Positions 1 to 8,173 of a stretch of 64,000 bases of DNA are shown here, one piece after another. How positions within the stretch are numbered: the stretch's first letter is position 1; the number at the start of each line of letters is the position of its first letter. A model generated the notes under the pieces. That model was not told where the DNA came from. It was given only the letters and a program-made list of their open reading frames with translations, and did not search any database. This DNA comes from Lacinutrix sp. WUR7 (lineage in GTDB: Bacteria; Bacteroidota; Bacteroidia; Flavobacteriales; Flavobacteriaceae), in contig NZ_CP045067.1 in the NCBI RefSeq assembly GCF_016864015.1, positions 2,019,001-2,083,000 on the forward strand, given 5' to 3'. A program made the position numbers and the translations under genes.

Positions 1-1
1 T

Positions 2-1636
2 TACAACGCATCTATTGCAGATGGTTATACACTAAAACTAATTAGAGAAGAAATAGCATCTAATTATAAAATGGTTTTAGAACAAGCCTTAAAGGAAATT
101 AAAGTATTACAAGGTGATGTTCCTAAAAAGAAAATCTATGCAGATGCACGATTTGCAGAACCAATGTTAGATTACATTGTTGAAGATTTTGAAAGTTTTA
201 GATTAATGAATAACGATGCATCAGTTGGTGCAATGGTAGTTTGTGACAGTTCAGATCAAGCTAAAATGTTATTTGAGATATTCAATAATAAATATAGAGA
301 TAGTGATGCTATTGTTTTAGACAAAGTAGCAGAAGAAAGAGAATCTTACGGAGATAAAAAAAGAGAAAGCTATAAGGTTAAAAAAGCAGCTTTAATTCTT
401 CACGACATAGGTACTAAAGAAGAACGAAAACAAGAAGTAGAAGATTTTAAAGATGGTAAAATAGATTTTCTTTTTGTTTACAATATGTTATTAACTGGTT
501 TCGATGCTAAAAGGCTAAAGAAATTATACATAGGTCGTTTAATTAAGAAGCACAATCTATTACAAACATTAACCAGAGTAAACAGAACATATAAAGATTA
601 TAAATATGGTTTTGTAGTTGATTTTGCAGATATTAAAGCAGAGTTTGATAAAACCAATAAAGACTATTTTGAAGAACTTCAAGAGGTTTTAGGTGATGAA
701 ATGGAGCATTACTCTAACATCTTTAAATCTAAAGAAGAAATACAAGAAGAAATAGCAGATATAAAAGAGATATTATTTCATTATGATACTTTAAACGCTG
801 AAAATTTCTCACAACAAATTTCTCAAATATCAGACCGTAAAAAAATGTTAGGTTTAGTAAAGGCTTTAGGTAATGCTAAAAGTCTGTACAATCTAATTCG
901 TTTATTCGGGCATTATGAGTTGTTAGAAAAAGTAGATTTTAAAAAGCTTTCAGTATTATATAGAGAAGCTAATAATCACTTGCAATTACTAAATCAAAAG
1001 GAAGCATTAGAAAACAATATAGATACTACCAATCTATTAAATGTAGCTTTAGAAGATGTTATTTTTATGTTTAACAAAGTTGGGGAAGAAGAACTAATAT
1101 TAGCAGACCAACTAAAAGATACACTTCGTAAAACAAGAGAAGAATTAGCAAGTAATTTTGATAAAAAAGACCCTGAATTTGTAAGTTTGTATGATGAATT
1201 AGAGCGTTTGTTTAAGAAGAAGAAATTAAACGAAGTAACGCAAGAAGATATGAAAGCTAATATTGGAGCGTTAAAAGAAATTCACGCAAAAATATTAGAG
1301 TTAAATAGACAAAATAAACTACTACAAGTTAAATATGATAACGACCCTAAATACTGTCGTATACATAAACGTTTAGTAGAAAAAGGTGGTTTAACAAAAA
1401 GAGAAAGCCAATTATTTGAAGCCTTACAATCTGTTAAAAGTGAAGCAGATTTACAAGTAATACAAAATAGTCGTTTACTTCAAAATGAGGGCTATTTAGA
1501 TAAAATGATGATTAAATTGGTAATTAATCAATTTGTAAAACAAAACAATATTAAATTAAATCCAGAGACTTCTAAATTCATTAATAATTTAGTAGTGCAA
1601 GAATATACTAACGAATTTCACGGGCGTACAGCTTAG
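2..1636 (+). CDS. hsdR: Type I restriction endonuclease subunit R (HsdR), C-terminal part
   Basis: The reading frame is open from base 2, before the first ATG at 71, and those codons read as HsdR-like protein (NASIADGYTLKL), so the gene starts upstream of the window. HsdR is the ATP-dependent translocase/nuclease subunit of type I restriction enzymes. What is visible is the second helicase lobe, with a motif V-like segment (LLTGFDAKRL, near residue 141 counted from the ATG at 71) and motif VI QTLTRVNR (near 165). A long helical C-terminal region that normally contacts HsdM follows. The nuclease domain and Walker A would lie outside the window. hsdM starts 10 bases after the stop, so the genes are co-transcribed. 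The family is clear; whether the gene is complete cannot be seen. Confidence 0.93.
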   Translation, partial: YNASIADGYTLKLIREEIASNYKMVLEQALKEIKVLQGDVPKKKIYADARFAEPMLDYIVEDFESFRLMNNDASVGAMVVCDSSDQAKMLFEIFNNKYRDSDAIVLDKVAEERESYGDKKRESYKVKKAALILHDIGTKEERKQEVEDFKDGKIDFLFVYNMLLTGFDAKRLKKLYIGRLIKKHNLLQTLTRVNRTYKDYKYGFVVDFADIKAEFDKTNKDYFEELQEVLGDEMEHYSNIFKSKEEIQEEIADIKEILFHYDTLNAENFSQQISQISDRKKMLGLVKALGNAKSLYNLIRLFGHYELLEKVDFKKLSVLYREANNHLQLLNQKEALENNIDTTNLLNVALEDVIFMFNKVGEEELILADQLKDTLRKTREELASNFDKKDPEFVSLYDELERLFKKKKLNEVTQEDMKANIGALKEIHAKILELNRQNKLLQVKYDNDPKYCRIHKRLVEKGGLTKRESQLFEALQSVKSEADLQVIQNSRLLQNEGYLDKMMIKLVINQFVKQNNIKLNPETSKFINNLVVQEYTNEFHGRTA

Positions 1637-1646
1637 ATAAAAATAA

Positions 1647-3272
1647 ATGACAGCAACAGTACAATTTCAAACAGAAGTAAAAAACCTAATAGACAGCCTT
1701 AAAGGTATTTGTTCTAATTATGGTTTAGGTAATGATGGAGACGAATATAAAATCATAACACAAGTATTTCTATATAAGTTTTTAAACGACAAATTTGCTT
1801 ACGAAGTAAAACAATTAAATCCTGAATTAGCGAAAGCTAAAAAATGGCAAAAAGCAATTGAAGCATTACCTGATGAAGATTATGAAATGCTAACCTTGCA
1901 GTTAAATGCAGACACAGCAGTATTGCAACCGCAACATTTTATTTCGCATTTATTCGATATACAAAACAAACCAGATTTTGCTAAAACGTTTGATGATACT
2001 TTAATGGATATTGCCATTCAAAATAATGACATCTTCTCAGTAAAAACAACAGGAGGTTCTAAAGAACCTTTATTTGAGCGTATTAGTGAAATTGTAGAAA
2101 CAGCAGAACGTAATGCGTTTTGTAAGGCAATTGTAAACCAATTAGTAGATTTTAGTTTCGAGCATATTTTTAATGAAAAGTACGACTTCTATGCTACTAT
2201 TTTTGAATACTTAATAAAAGACTATAATAACGATAGTGGTGGTACGTATGCGGAATATTACACGCCTCACGCAGTAGCTAAAATTATGGCTTCTATAATG
2301 GTAACGGAAGATAATATTCAAGATGTTACTTGTTATGATCCAAGTGCAGGATCAGGAACGCTTTTAATGAATTTAGCGCACGCTATTGGTGAAGATAAAT
2401 GTACTATTTACTCACAAGATGTTTCTAAAAAATCATCCAAATTATTACGTTTAAATTTAATCTTAAACAACTTAGTACACTCATTACAAAATGTAGTACG
2501 TGGTAATACTATTTTATCGCCTTATCATAAAGATGATAATAACGAATTACAAAAGTTTGACTATATCGTATCAAACCCACCTTTTAAGTTAGATTTTAGC
2601 GAGTATAGAGACGATTTAGATAGTAAAGAAAATAATGAACGCTTTTTTGCAGGTATTCCAAATATTCCAAAAAGTAAAAAGAGTAGTATGTCTATTTATA
2701 GTCTGTTTTTACAACACATTATGCATAGCTTAACAAAAACAGGAAAAGCAGCTATTGTAGTGCCTACTGGTTTTATTACTGCGCAATCAGGTATCGATAA
2801 AAAGATTAGAGAAAAAATGGTGGAAAGCAAAATGTTAGCAGGTGTGGTAAGTATGCCATCTAATATTTTTGCAACTACAGGTACAAACGTTTCTATTGTC
2901 TTTTTAGATAAAACAAATACCGATGATGTAGTTTTAATTGATGGATCTAATTTAGGAACAAAAATAAAAGAGGGTAAAAATCAGAAAACAGTATTATCGG
3001 AAGCTGAAGAACAACAAATTATTGACATTTTTAATAATAAAGAAGTTATTGAAGATGTATCTGTAATTGTATCGTATGATGATATAAAAACGAAAAACTA
3101 CTCTTTAAGTGCAGGTCAATATTTTGAAGTTAAAATTGAGTATATAAATATTAATGTTAATGAATTTGATTCTAAAATAAAAAACTTTGAAAGTAACTTG
3201 AACCAATTATTTTTTGAAAATAAAACTTTGGAAGCTGAAATTCAGAATAATCTTAAAAACTTATCACTTTAA
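1647..3272 (+). CDS. hsdM: Type I restriction-modification DNA methyltransferase subunit (HsdM)
   Basis: N6-adenine methyltransferase subunit of the type I enzyme; it methylates the sequence chosen by HsdS and is needed for restriction. The 541-residue protein has a helical HsdM N-terminal domain (about 1-150). AdoMet-binding motif I DPSAGSGTLL lies near residue 231, and catalytic motif IV NPPF near residue 310. The last 40 residues are a predicted coiled coil (NEFDSKIKNFESNLNQ), which usually packs against HsdS. The stop codon overlaps the hsdS start as TAATG, implying translational coupling. Length and motifs are normal, so the subunit should be active. Confidence 0.96.
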   Translation: MTATVQFQTEVKNLIDSLKGICSNYGLGNDGDEYKIITQVFLYKFLNDKFAYEVKQLNPELAKAKKWQKAIEALPDEDYEMLTLQLNADTAVLQPQHFISHLFDIQNKPDFAKTFDDTLMDIAIQNNDIFSVKTTGGSKEPLFERISEIVETAERNAFCKAIVNQLVDFSFEHIFNEKYDFYATIFEYLIKDYNNDSGGTYAEYYTPHAVAKIMASIMVTEDNIQDVTCYDPSAGSGTLLMNLAHAIGEDKCTIYSQDVSKKSSKLLRLNLILNNLVHSLQNVVRGNTILSPYHKDDNNELQKFDYIVSNPPFKLDFSEYRDDLDSKENNERFFAGIPNIPKSKKSSMSIYSLFLQHIMHSLTKTGKAAIVVPTGFITAQSGIDKKIREKMVESKMLAGVVSMPSNIFATTGTNVSIVFLDKTNTDDVVLIDGSNLGTKIKEGKNQKTVLSEAEEQQIIDIFNNKEVIEDVSVIVSYDDIKTKNYSLSAGQYFEVKIEYININVNEFDSKIKNFESNLNQLFFENKTLEAEIQNNLKNLSL

Positions 3273-4612
3273 TGGAGTTAGTTGAGCTTAGGTCTGTTGC
3301 TGATGTTATTACAGGATTCCCTTTTAAAAGTAAGTTTTATGGGGGTAAAGGTATAAGAACAGTAAGGGGGGAAAATATTACTGAAGGTAAATTAAGATGG
3401 GATTCTATAAAATGTTGGAATGAACCATTTGATAAGAAAGAATATTATAGTCTGAAAGAAAATGATATTGTTATTGGAATGGATGGTTCAAAGGTTGGTA
3501 AAAATAAAGCTAGAATAAAAAAAAATGATTTACCGTTATTGTTAGCTCAGCGTGTTGCTTGTGTAAGAGCAAAAAAACATTATGACCAAGTTTTCCTTTT
3601 TTATTGCATTAATAATCCAAGACTTGAAGATTATGTAGCTAGAATACAAACTGGTTCTTCAGTTCCTCATATTAGTAAAACACAAATTGAAAATTTTCAA
3701 ATACCATATCTAGAATTATCGACACAAAAACAAATAGCCAAAGTTTTGTCTGATTTAGATTATAAAATAGAAATAAACAACAAAATCAATACAGAGTTAG
3801 AAGCAATGGCAAAACTTATTTACGAGTATTGGTTTGTACAATTTGATTTTCCAGATGCTAACGGTAAACCACATAAAGCTTCAGGAGGTAAAATGGTTTA
3901 TAATAAGAAACTGAAAAAAGAAATACCTGAAGGTTGGCAAGATAAAACCATTGCAGATTGGATAGAAAAAGATAAAAGTGGAGATTGGGGTAAAGAATCA
4001 GCACAAGGTAATTATACAGAACAAGTCTCTTGTATTCGTGGTGCAGATATTAATGGTTTAAATGGTAATGGTGTAGTAAAAGCACCAGAGCGTTTTATTT
4101 TAGAAAAAAACACACATAAATTATTAGAAGAAGGAGATTTAATTATTGAAATGTCTGGAGGTAGTCCAACGCAGTCTACAGGTAGAATGGCTTTTATAAC
4201 ACAAGAAACTTTAGAGCGTTTTGAGAATCCATTAATCTGTTCTAATTTCTGTAAAGCAGTTACTTTAAAAGACGAAATCTATTTATATAATTTCGTGTAC
4301 CAATGGCAAAGGTTATATGATGCTGGAGTATTATTTGGTTGGGAAGGAAAAACAAGTGGTATTAAAAACTTATTGTTTGAGAGCTTTGTTACTAATTATA
4401 ACACAGTTTTTCCTAAAAAAGACATCGTAGAAAAGTTTTACCAAAAAATAAAACCAATACACGCTAAAAAACAAAAGAACCTAAGAGAAAACCAAAAATT
4501 AGCAGATTTAAGAGATTGGTTATTACCAATGCTAATGAATGGTCAAGTAACGGTTAAAGAAGCGAAAGAACTTATTAATCAAGCAGCAGAACCACAAGAG
4601 AATTATGGCTAA
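3272..4612 (+). CDS. hsdS: Type I restriction-modification specificity subunit (HsdS)
   Basis: Determines which bipartite DNA sequence the type I enzyme recognises. The 446-residue protein has the usual two-part layout. Target-recognition domain 1 is at about 1-150. A conserved helical spacer follows (STQKQIAKVLSDLDYKIE..., about 148-190). Target-recognition domain 2 begins after IPEGW (about 215), and a second helical repeat (LADLRDWLLPMLMNGQVTV) is near the end. The domains are not obviously truncated. The start overlaps the hsdM stop by one base (TAATG), and the end overlaps the DUF4062 gene by 8 bases, so all are one operon. The recognised sequence cannot be predicted from the protein. 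Confidence 0.94.
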   Translation: MELVELRSVADVITGFPFKSKFYGGKGIRTVRGENITEGKLRWDSIKCWNEPFDKKEYYSLKENDIVIGMDGSKVGKNKARIKKNDLPLLLAQRVACVRAKKHYDQVFLFYCINNPRLEDYVARIQTGSSVPHISKTQIENFQIPYLELSTQKQIAKVLSDLDYKIEINNKINTELEAMAKLIYEYWFVQFDFPDANGKPHKASGGKMVYNKKLKKEIPEGWQDKTIADWIEKDKSGDWGKESAQGNYTEQVSCIRGADINGLNGNGVVKAPERFILEKNTHKLLEEGDLIIEMSGGSPTQSTGRMAFITQETLERFENPLICSNFCKAVTLKDEIYLYNFVYQWQRLYDAGVLFGWEGKTSGIKNLLFESFVTNYNTVFPKKDIVEKFYQKIKPIHAKKQKNLRENQKLADLRDWLLPMLMNGQVTVKEAKELINQAAEPQENYG

Positions 4613-5234
4613 AAAGAAGAAAGACATAAAAATTATGGTAGGTTCTACTGTTTATGGTTTTGAAGACCAACTATCCCAAATAGTAGCGCAATTACAACAA
4701 TTAGATTATACTGTTTTAAATTCTCATAATGGTAGTATAAAAGTAAATCCTAAATTATCTAATTTAGAAAATTGTCTTAAAGCTGTAGAAGAATGTGATT
4801 TGTTTTTAGGGATTATACGACCTTATTATGGTACAGGAAATATTGGAGATAAAAACATAACCTTTGAAGAAATTAAAAAAGCGATTGAACTAAAGAAGCC
4901 ATATTGGTTTTTAGTTCACAGAGATGTTACGTTTGGTCGTTTATTACGTGGTAAATTACGTCTTAAAAAAGGAGATGCAATTATTGCAAAAGATGATGAT
5001 AAATACAACGATCTTTCTATAATTGTAGATAAGAATAAATTTTTTGATGAACGGACTATTGAAATATATGAGTACGTTATAGAAAATCATATTCCAGTAA
5101 CATTACGAAATGGTAATTGGGCACAAGAGTTTTATCGTTTAGATGAAATGCTAACTTATATTATTACTCAGTTTTCAGATAAAAGTTTTGTTGAAGGTAT
5201 AATTAATGAAATACAAGAGGCGGATGGAGAATAG
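4605..5234 (+). CDS. DUF4062 domain protein within the type I R-M operon
   Basis: The 209-residue protein matches the DUF4062 pattern: IKIMVGSTVYGFED at the N terminus (about residues 8-21), then NPKLSNLENCLKAVEECDLFLGIIRPYYG (about 47-78; read here in parts). This fold is related to nucleoside 2-deoxyribosyltransferase/TIR-like Rossmann domains and is often found in NTPase or defence contexts. No catalytic role has been established that I can assign here. The start lies 8 bases inside hsdS and the end overlaps the next gene, so it is translated with the restriction system. A defence accessory or signalling role is inference from this position. Confidence 0.75.
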   Translation: MAKKKKDIKIMVGSTVYGFEDQLSQIVAQLQQLDYTVLNSHNGSIKVNPKLSNLENCLKAVEECDLFLGIIRPYYGTGNIGDKNITFEEIKKAIELKKPYWFLVHRDVTFGRLLRGKLRLKKGDAIIAKDDDKYNDLSIIVDKNKFFDERTIEIYEYVIENHIPVTLRNGNWAQEFYRLDEMLTYIITQFSDKSFVEGIINEIQEADGE

Positions 5235-6663
5235 TTTTATTATAAATAACTTATTACAGAAAGAAGAGAGTGTACGTTTAGAGTTTAAAACGAATGCGCA
5301 TATAACTACTATTGCCAAAACTATAACCGCTTTTATTAATACAGAAGGTGGTGATTTATTAATTGGTGTTGCTGATAATAAACAAATAATTGGTGTAAAT
5401 AATGCTCAAAGGTTAAGAAATAGAATACAACATCAATTAATTGATACTATTAGACCTAATGCACCGATTTCATCGCAAGTAATAAGATATAAAGGTAAAG
5501 ACCTTGTGTTAATAAGTGTTTGGGAAGGAGCAAATAAACCATATCAATACAAAGGTCAGATTTTTACTCGTGAAAATGACAGAACTAAACTATCAAGTCA
5601 AGATATACTAAAAGAACTAATTAGTGAGCGTAAAGCAGCAGATTTTCATTGGGAAAGACGTTCGGTTTTAGGTGCTTCTCTTTCAGATTTAGATAAAGAT
5701 GAAATAAACAAAACTATTGAATATTATAAAGATTTTAAATCTGATGTTTATTTTGAAGATGAAGAAGATTTTCTAATTCAAATGGGATTAATGCAAAACG
5801 GTCATTATACGAACGCTTGTATTGTGCTGTTTGCAAAATCACCTATGCTATTTATTCCGCAGTCTAAAATAAGAATTACAGTATATCCATCAGATAGTAC
5901 AGGAGATAGATTTTTAAACGACCGTATTTTTGATGATAATTTATTTAATAACATAACTGGTGTATTAAGTTTTTTAGATGCAACTTTTGGTAAAAGTATT
6001 AGTGTTGATGGTATTCATAGAAAAGAAAAATTAAACTATCCTTTATTAGCTTTAAGAGAAGGTTTACTAAATGCAATGGTGCATAGAGATTATAATTCTG
6101 TTAATGGTTTTTTACAAATCTCAATTTTTTCTGATAGAACAGAAATTGCTAATTATGGTGGTTTGCCAGAAGGTATTACATTAAGAGATTTAAGAAGAGA
6201 ACATAATTCTATACTACGTAATCCAGATATTGCTAAAATATGTTTTATAAGAAGGTATATTGAAATGCTTGGAAGTGGTACTTTAAGAATGATTAATGAT
6301 TGTAAAAATAATAAGTTTAAAACACCTTCTTGGAAACAAAATAATAATATTACTACAGTTGTTTTTCCGGAACTTAAAGTAACTCTTAAAAATAGTGAGG
6401 GTATAAGTGAGGGTATAGGTGAGGGTATAAAAAGTAGACTAAAAGAAGTTTTTAAAGATGAAAGTGAGGGTATAAAAAATGAGCTTATTACTATTTATGA
6501 ACTTATTGATTCTACTTCTGGTTTAAAAACCAAAGATATTGCTGCTGTTATAGATAAAGGGTTATCTACTACAGAGCGTTATCTTAAAAAATTGAAAGAT
6601 GGAAGTTTTGTTGAATATGTAGGTTCTCTAAAAACAGGTAGTTATACAATTAAGAATAATTAA
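5224..6663 (+). CDS. Schlafen AlbA_2 / RecG-like ATP-binding domain protein (COG2865 type)
   Basis: Putative nucleic-acid-binding transcriptional regulator or helicase-like protein. The AlbA_2 domain starts at ESVRLEFK and includes TEGGDLLIGVADN (first 130 residues). A GHKL-type ATP-binding segment, ALREGLLNAMVHRDY, lies about 276 residues in, followed by GSGTLRMI. A winged-helix-like C terminus follows a repeated S-E-G-I linker. An in-frame ATG at 5206 would add six residues (KYKRR...); the ATG at 5224 fits the family better and overlaps the DUF4062 stop by 11 bases. Similar proteins are commonly embedded in type I R-M loci of Bacteroidota. The biochemical activity is not established. Confidence 0.78.
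   Translation: MENSFIINNLLQKEESVRLEFKTNAHITTIAKTITAFINTEGGDLLIGVADNKQIIGVNNAQRLRNRIQHQLIDTIRPNAPISSQVIRYKGKDLVLISVWEGANKPYQYKGQIFTRENDRTKLSSQDILKELISERKAADFHWERRSVLGASLSDLDKDEINKTIEYYKDFKSDVYFEDEEDFLIQMGLMQNGHYTNACIVLFAKSPMLFIPQSKIRITVYPSDSTGDRFLNDRIFDDNLFNNITGVLSFLDATFGKSISVDGIHRKEKLNYPLLALREGLLNAMVHRDYNSVNGFLQISIFSDRTEIANYGGLPEGITLRDLRREHNSILRNPDIAKICFIRRYIEMLGSGTLRMINDCKNNKFKTPSWKQNNNITTVVFPELKVTLKNSEGISEGIGEGIKSRLKEVFKDESEGIKNELITIYELIDSTSGLKTKDIAAVIDKGLSTTERYLKKLKDGSFVEYVGSLKTGSYTIKNN
6394..6474 (+). repeat. In-frame 12-bp tandem repeat in the AlbA_2 gene
   Basis: AGTGAGGGTATA occurs at 6394-6405 and 6406-6417. A one-base variant (GGTGAGGGTATA) follows at 6418-6429, and a fourth perfect copy lies at 6463-6474. 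The unit is a multiple of three, so copy-number change would only alter the length of the Ser/Gly-Glu-Gly-Ile linker between the ATP-binding and winged-helix parts. Confidence 0.9.
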
Positions 6664-6664
6664 G

Positions 6665-7570
6665 ATGATCTTATATAACTTAAAATCAAAAGAATTAATT
6701 AGTGTTTTAAAAGAAAAGCCATTTAAATTAGAAAGAGAGATACAATCACTTTTTGAAAATAATTTAAATGAGTTAATGGATTTACAATTAGTAAAATCTG
6801 AGTTCTCTATTAAAAACAAACGTATAGATACTTTAGCTTACGATACGCAGTCTAATGCATTCATTATAATTGAATATAAGAGAAGTAAAAATATAAGTGT
6901 AGTAGATCAAGGATTTACATATTTAAGTTTAATGCTTGAAAACAAAGCGGATTTTATAGTTGAGTATAACGAAACTTTAAAACAAAATTTAAAGCGTACA
7001 GATGTAGATTGGAGTCAAACAAGAGTAGTATTTGTTTCTACAAGTTTTACCGAAAATCAAAGAACAGCAACAAACTTTAAGGATATAGCTATTGAGTTGT
7101 GGGAAGTTAAACGCTATGAAAACAATTTAATTAGTGTAAACCAAATAAAGAAAAGTAAATCTGCTGAAAGTATTAAGCCAATTACATCAAGTAATACGAA
7201 GTTAGATAATATCACTAAAGAAATTAAAGTTTATTCAGAAGAAGACCACACATTAAATAAGTCTGATGGTGCTGTAGAGTTATATGAAACTTTTAGAGAT
7301 TCTATTTTAAATTTCAAAGAAGACATAGAAATAATACCACGTAAGAAAAGAATTGCGTTTATAGGTAACCGAATTATTTGCGATATTTTAATTCAAAAAA
7401 GCGGTATAAAGCTATGGGTAAACTTAAAAAGTGGTGAGCTCGATGATCCTAAAAACTTAATGCGTGATGTTTCTAATATTGGTCATTGGGGAAATGGAGA
7501 TTATGAGTTGGTTATTAAGGATACTGAGAACTTAGAATATATTATGAGTTTAATAAAACAGGCTATTTAA
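6665..7570 (+). CDS. PD-(D/E)XK nuclease-like / DUF5655 protein
   Basis: The N-terminal half carries a restriction-like nuclease core: an Asp at residue 55 in KRIDTLAYD and the E70-Y-K72 pair in FIIIEYKRS, separated by the usual beta-hairpin distance. The C-terminal 110 residues match DUF5655 (around LWVNLKSGELDDPKNL and GHWGNGDYEL), a domain often annotated as a predicted transport protein. The gene starts two bases after the AlbA_2 gene stop, so it closes the restriction operon. An accessory nuclease or DNA-end-binding role is inferred from the fold motif. DUF5655 alone has no assigned biochemical function. Confidence 0.75.
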   Translation: MILYNLKSKELISVLKEKPFKLEREIQSLFENNLNELMDLQLVKSEFSIKNKRIDTLAYDTQSNAFIIIEYKRSKNISVVDQGFTYLSLMLENKADFIVEYNETLKQNLKRTDVDWSQTRVVFVSTSFTENQRTATNFKDIAIELWEVKRYENNLISVNQIKKSKSAESIKPITSSNTKLDNITKEIKVYSEEDHTLNKSDGAVELYETFRDSILNFKEDIEIIPRKKRIAFIGNRIICDILIQKSGIKLWVNLKSGELDDPKNLMRDVSNIGHWGNGDYELVIKDTENLEYIMSLIKQAI

Positions 7571-7758
7571 ATGTAACTTATTTTTTCATTTGGTTATAAT
7601 AAAAATAAGCTTAAACCTTTTTAATTGATGTAAGGATACAAATTAGTAAAATCCTATTCTTTATTAGTAGGTAAAAAATCCTCGTTTTTTATAAAAGTGA
7701 CGTTGGCGTAAAACATGTAAAAACGTGTTTTAATAATTTTACAGCCATTTATATTATA

Positions 7759-7791
7759 AATTAAACGGTAATTAAACGGTAATTAAACGGG
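7759..7791. repeat. Three tandem 11-bp repeats (AATTAAACGGT)
   Basis: Units are 7759-7769, 7770-7780 and 7781-7791; the last differs only in its final base. The 11-bp period places each copy on about the same face of the helix, which suits cooperative protein binding (iteron- or arm-site-like). The function is unknown. Confidence 0.85.
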
Positions 7792-7808
7792 AAAACATTG
7801 TTTTAAGC

Positions 7809-7867
7809 ATTGTATTACACTTTTTAAGTATTGTTGTAATACGGTTTGTTAAAAGACGTAATACAAT
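7809..7867. repeat. Inverted repeat ATTGTATTAC...GTAATACAAT with a third central copy
   Basis: Arms at 7809-7818 and 7858-7867 are perfect 10-bp inverted copies. A further GTAATAC lies between them at 7836-7842. The same element occurs again as a tight inverted pair at 14085-14115 near the tRNA remnant, so it may belong to a recombination or regulatory system of the island. Confidence 0.75.
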
Positions 7868-8112
7868 TAAAATAGTTTAAAATTGCCATTACCTTAAGTG
7901 ATTTTCAAATAGGGTATTGCTGAATTTGCAGTAATTGTACATTAAAGTGTTGATAGTAAGTAATCAATGAAAATAATAAAGCTAGTAAAAGTTTTTTTAT
8001 TGTTTATAACCCTTTGGCTTATAAGGGTGTTCGTGTTGAGCCAATTATAGTTCAATTTTGGAGGCGAATTAATTAGAATAACATCTTTTATATTAAAAGT
8101 GAATAAAATAAA

Positions 8113-8148
8113 GACACAAAAAAACCAGAATGAAAATGTCTGGTTTTT
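8113..8148 (-). terminator. Rho-independent terminator of the M23/CARDB gene
   Basis: Perfect 10-bp stem: AAAAACCAGA at 8120-8129 and TCTGGTTTTT at 8139-8148, with a 9-base loop. Read on the minus strand it ends in a run of T (8124 downward), 25-50 bases after the stop at 8174. It could also work weakly in the + direction. Confidence 0.85.
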
Positions 8149-8173
8149 AAGTAAAATTGTATGTTGGAATAAA

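Larger units (their letters stand above)
7571..8119. other. Repeat-rich intergenic region, no credible gene
   Basis: About 550 bases with no ORF that looks like protein. The region holds three tandem 11-bp repeats (7759-7791), an imperfect hairpin at 7709-7732 (10-bp arms with one mismatch, 4-base loop), and three copies of GTAATAC/GTATTAC. From 7960 to 8110 it is unstructured and may be decayed coding sequence, but nothing is recognisable. Confidence 0.6.

Noticed and set aside
7571-8119. CRISPR array from the repeated motifs near 7760-7870
   Set aside because: The repeats are only 7-11 bp, adjacent or irregularly spaced, without spacers of constant length and without cas genes.
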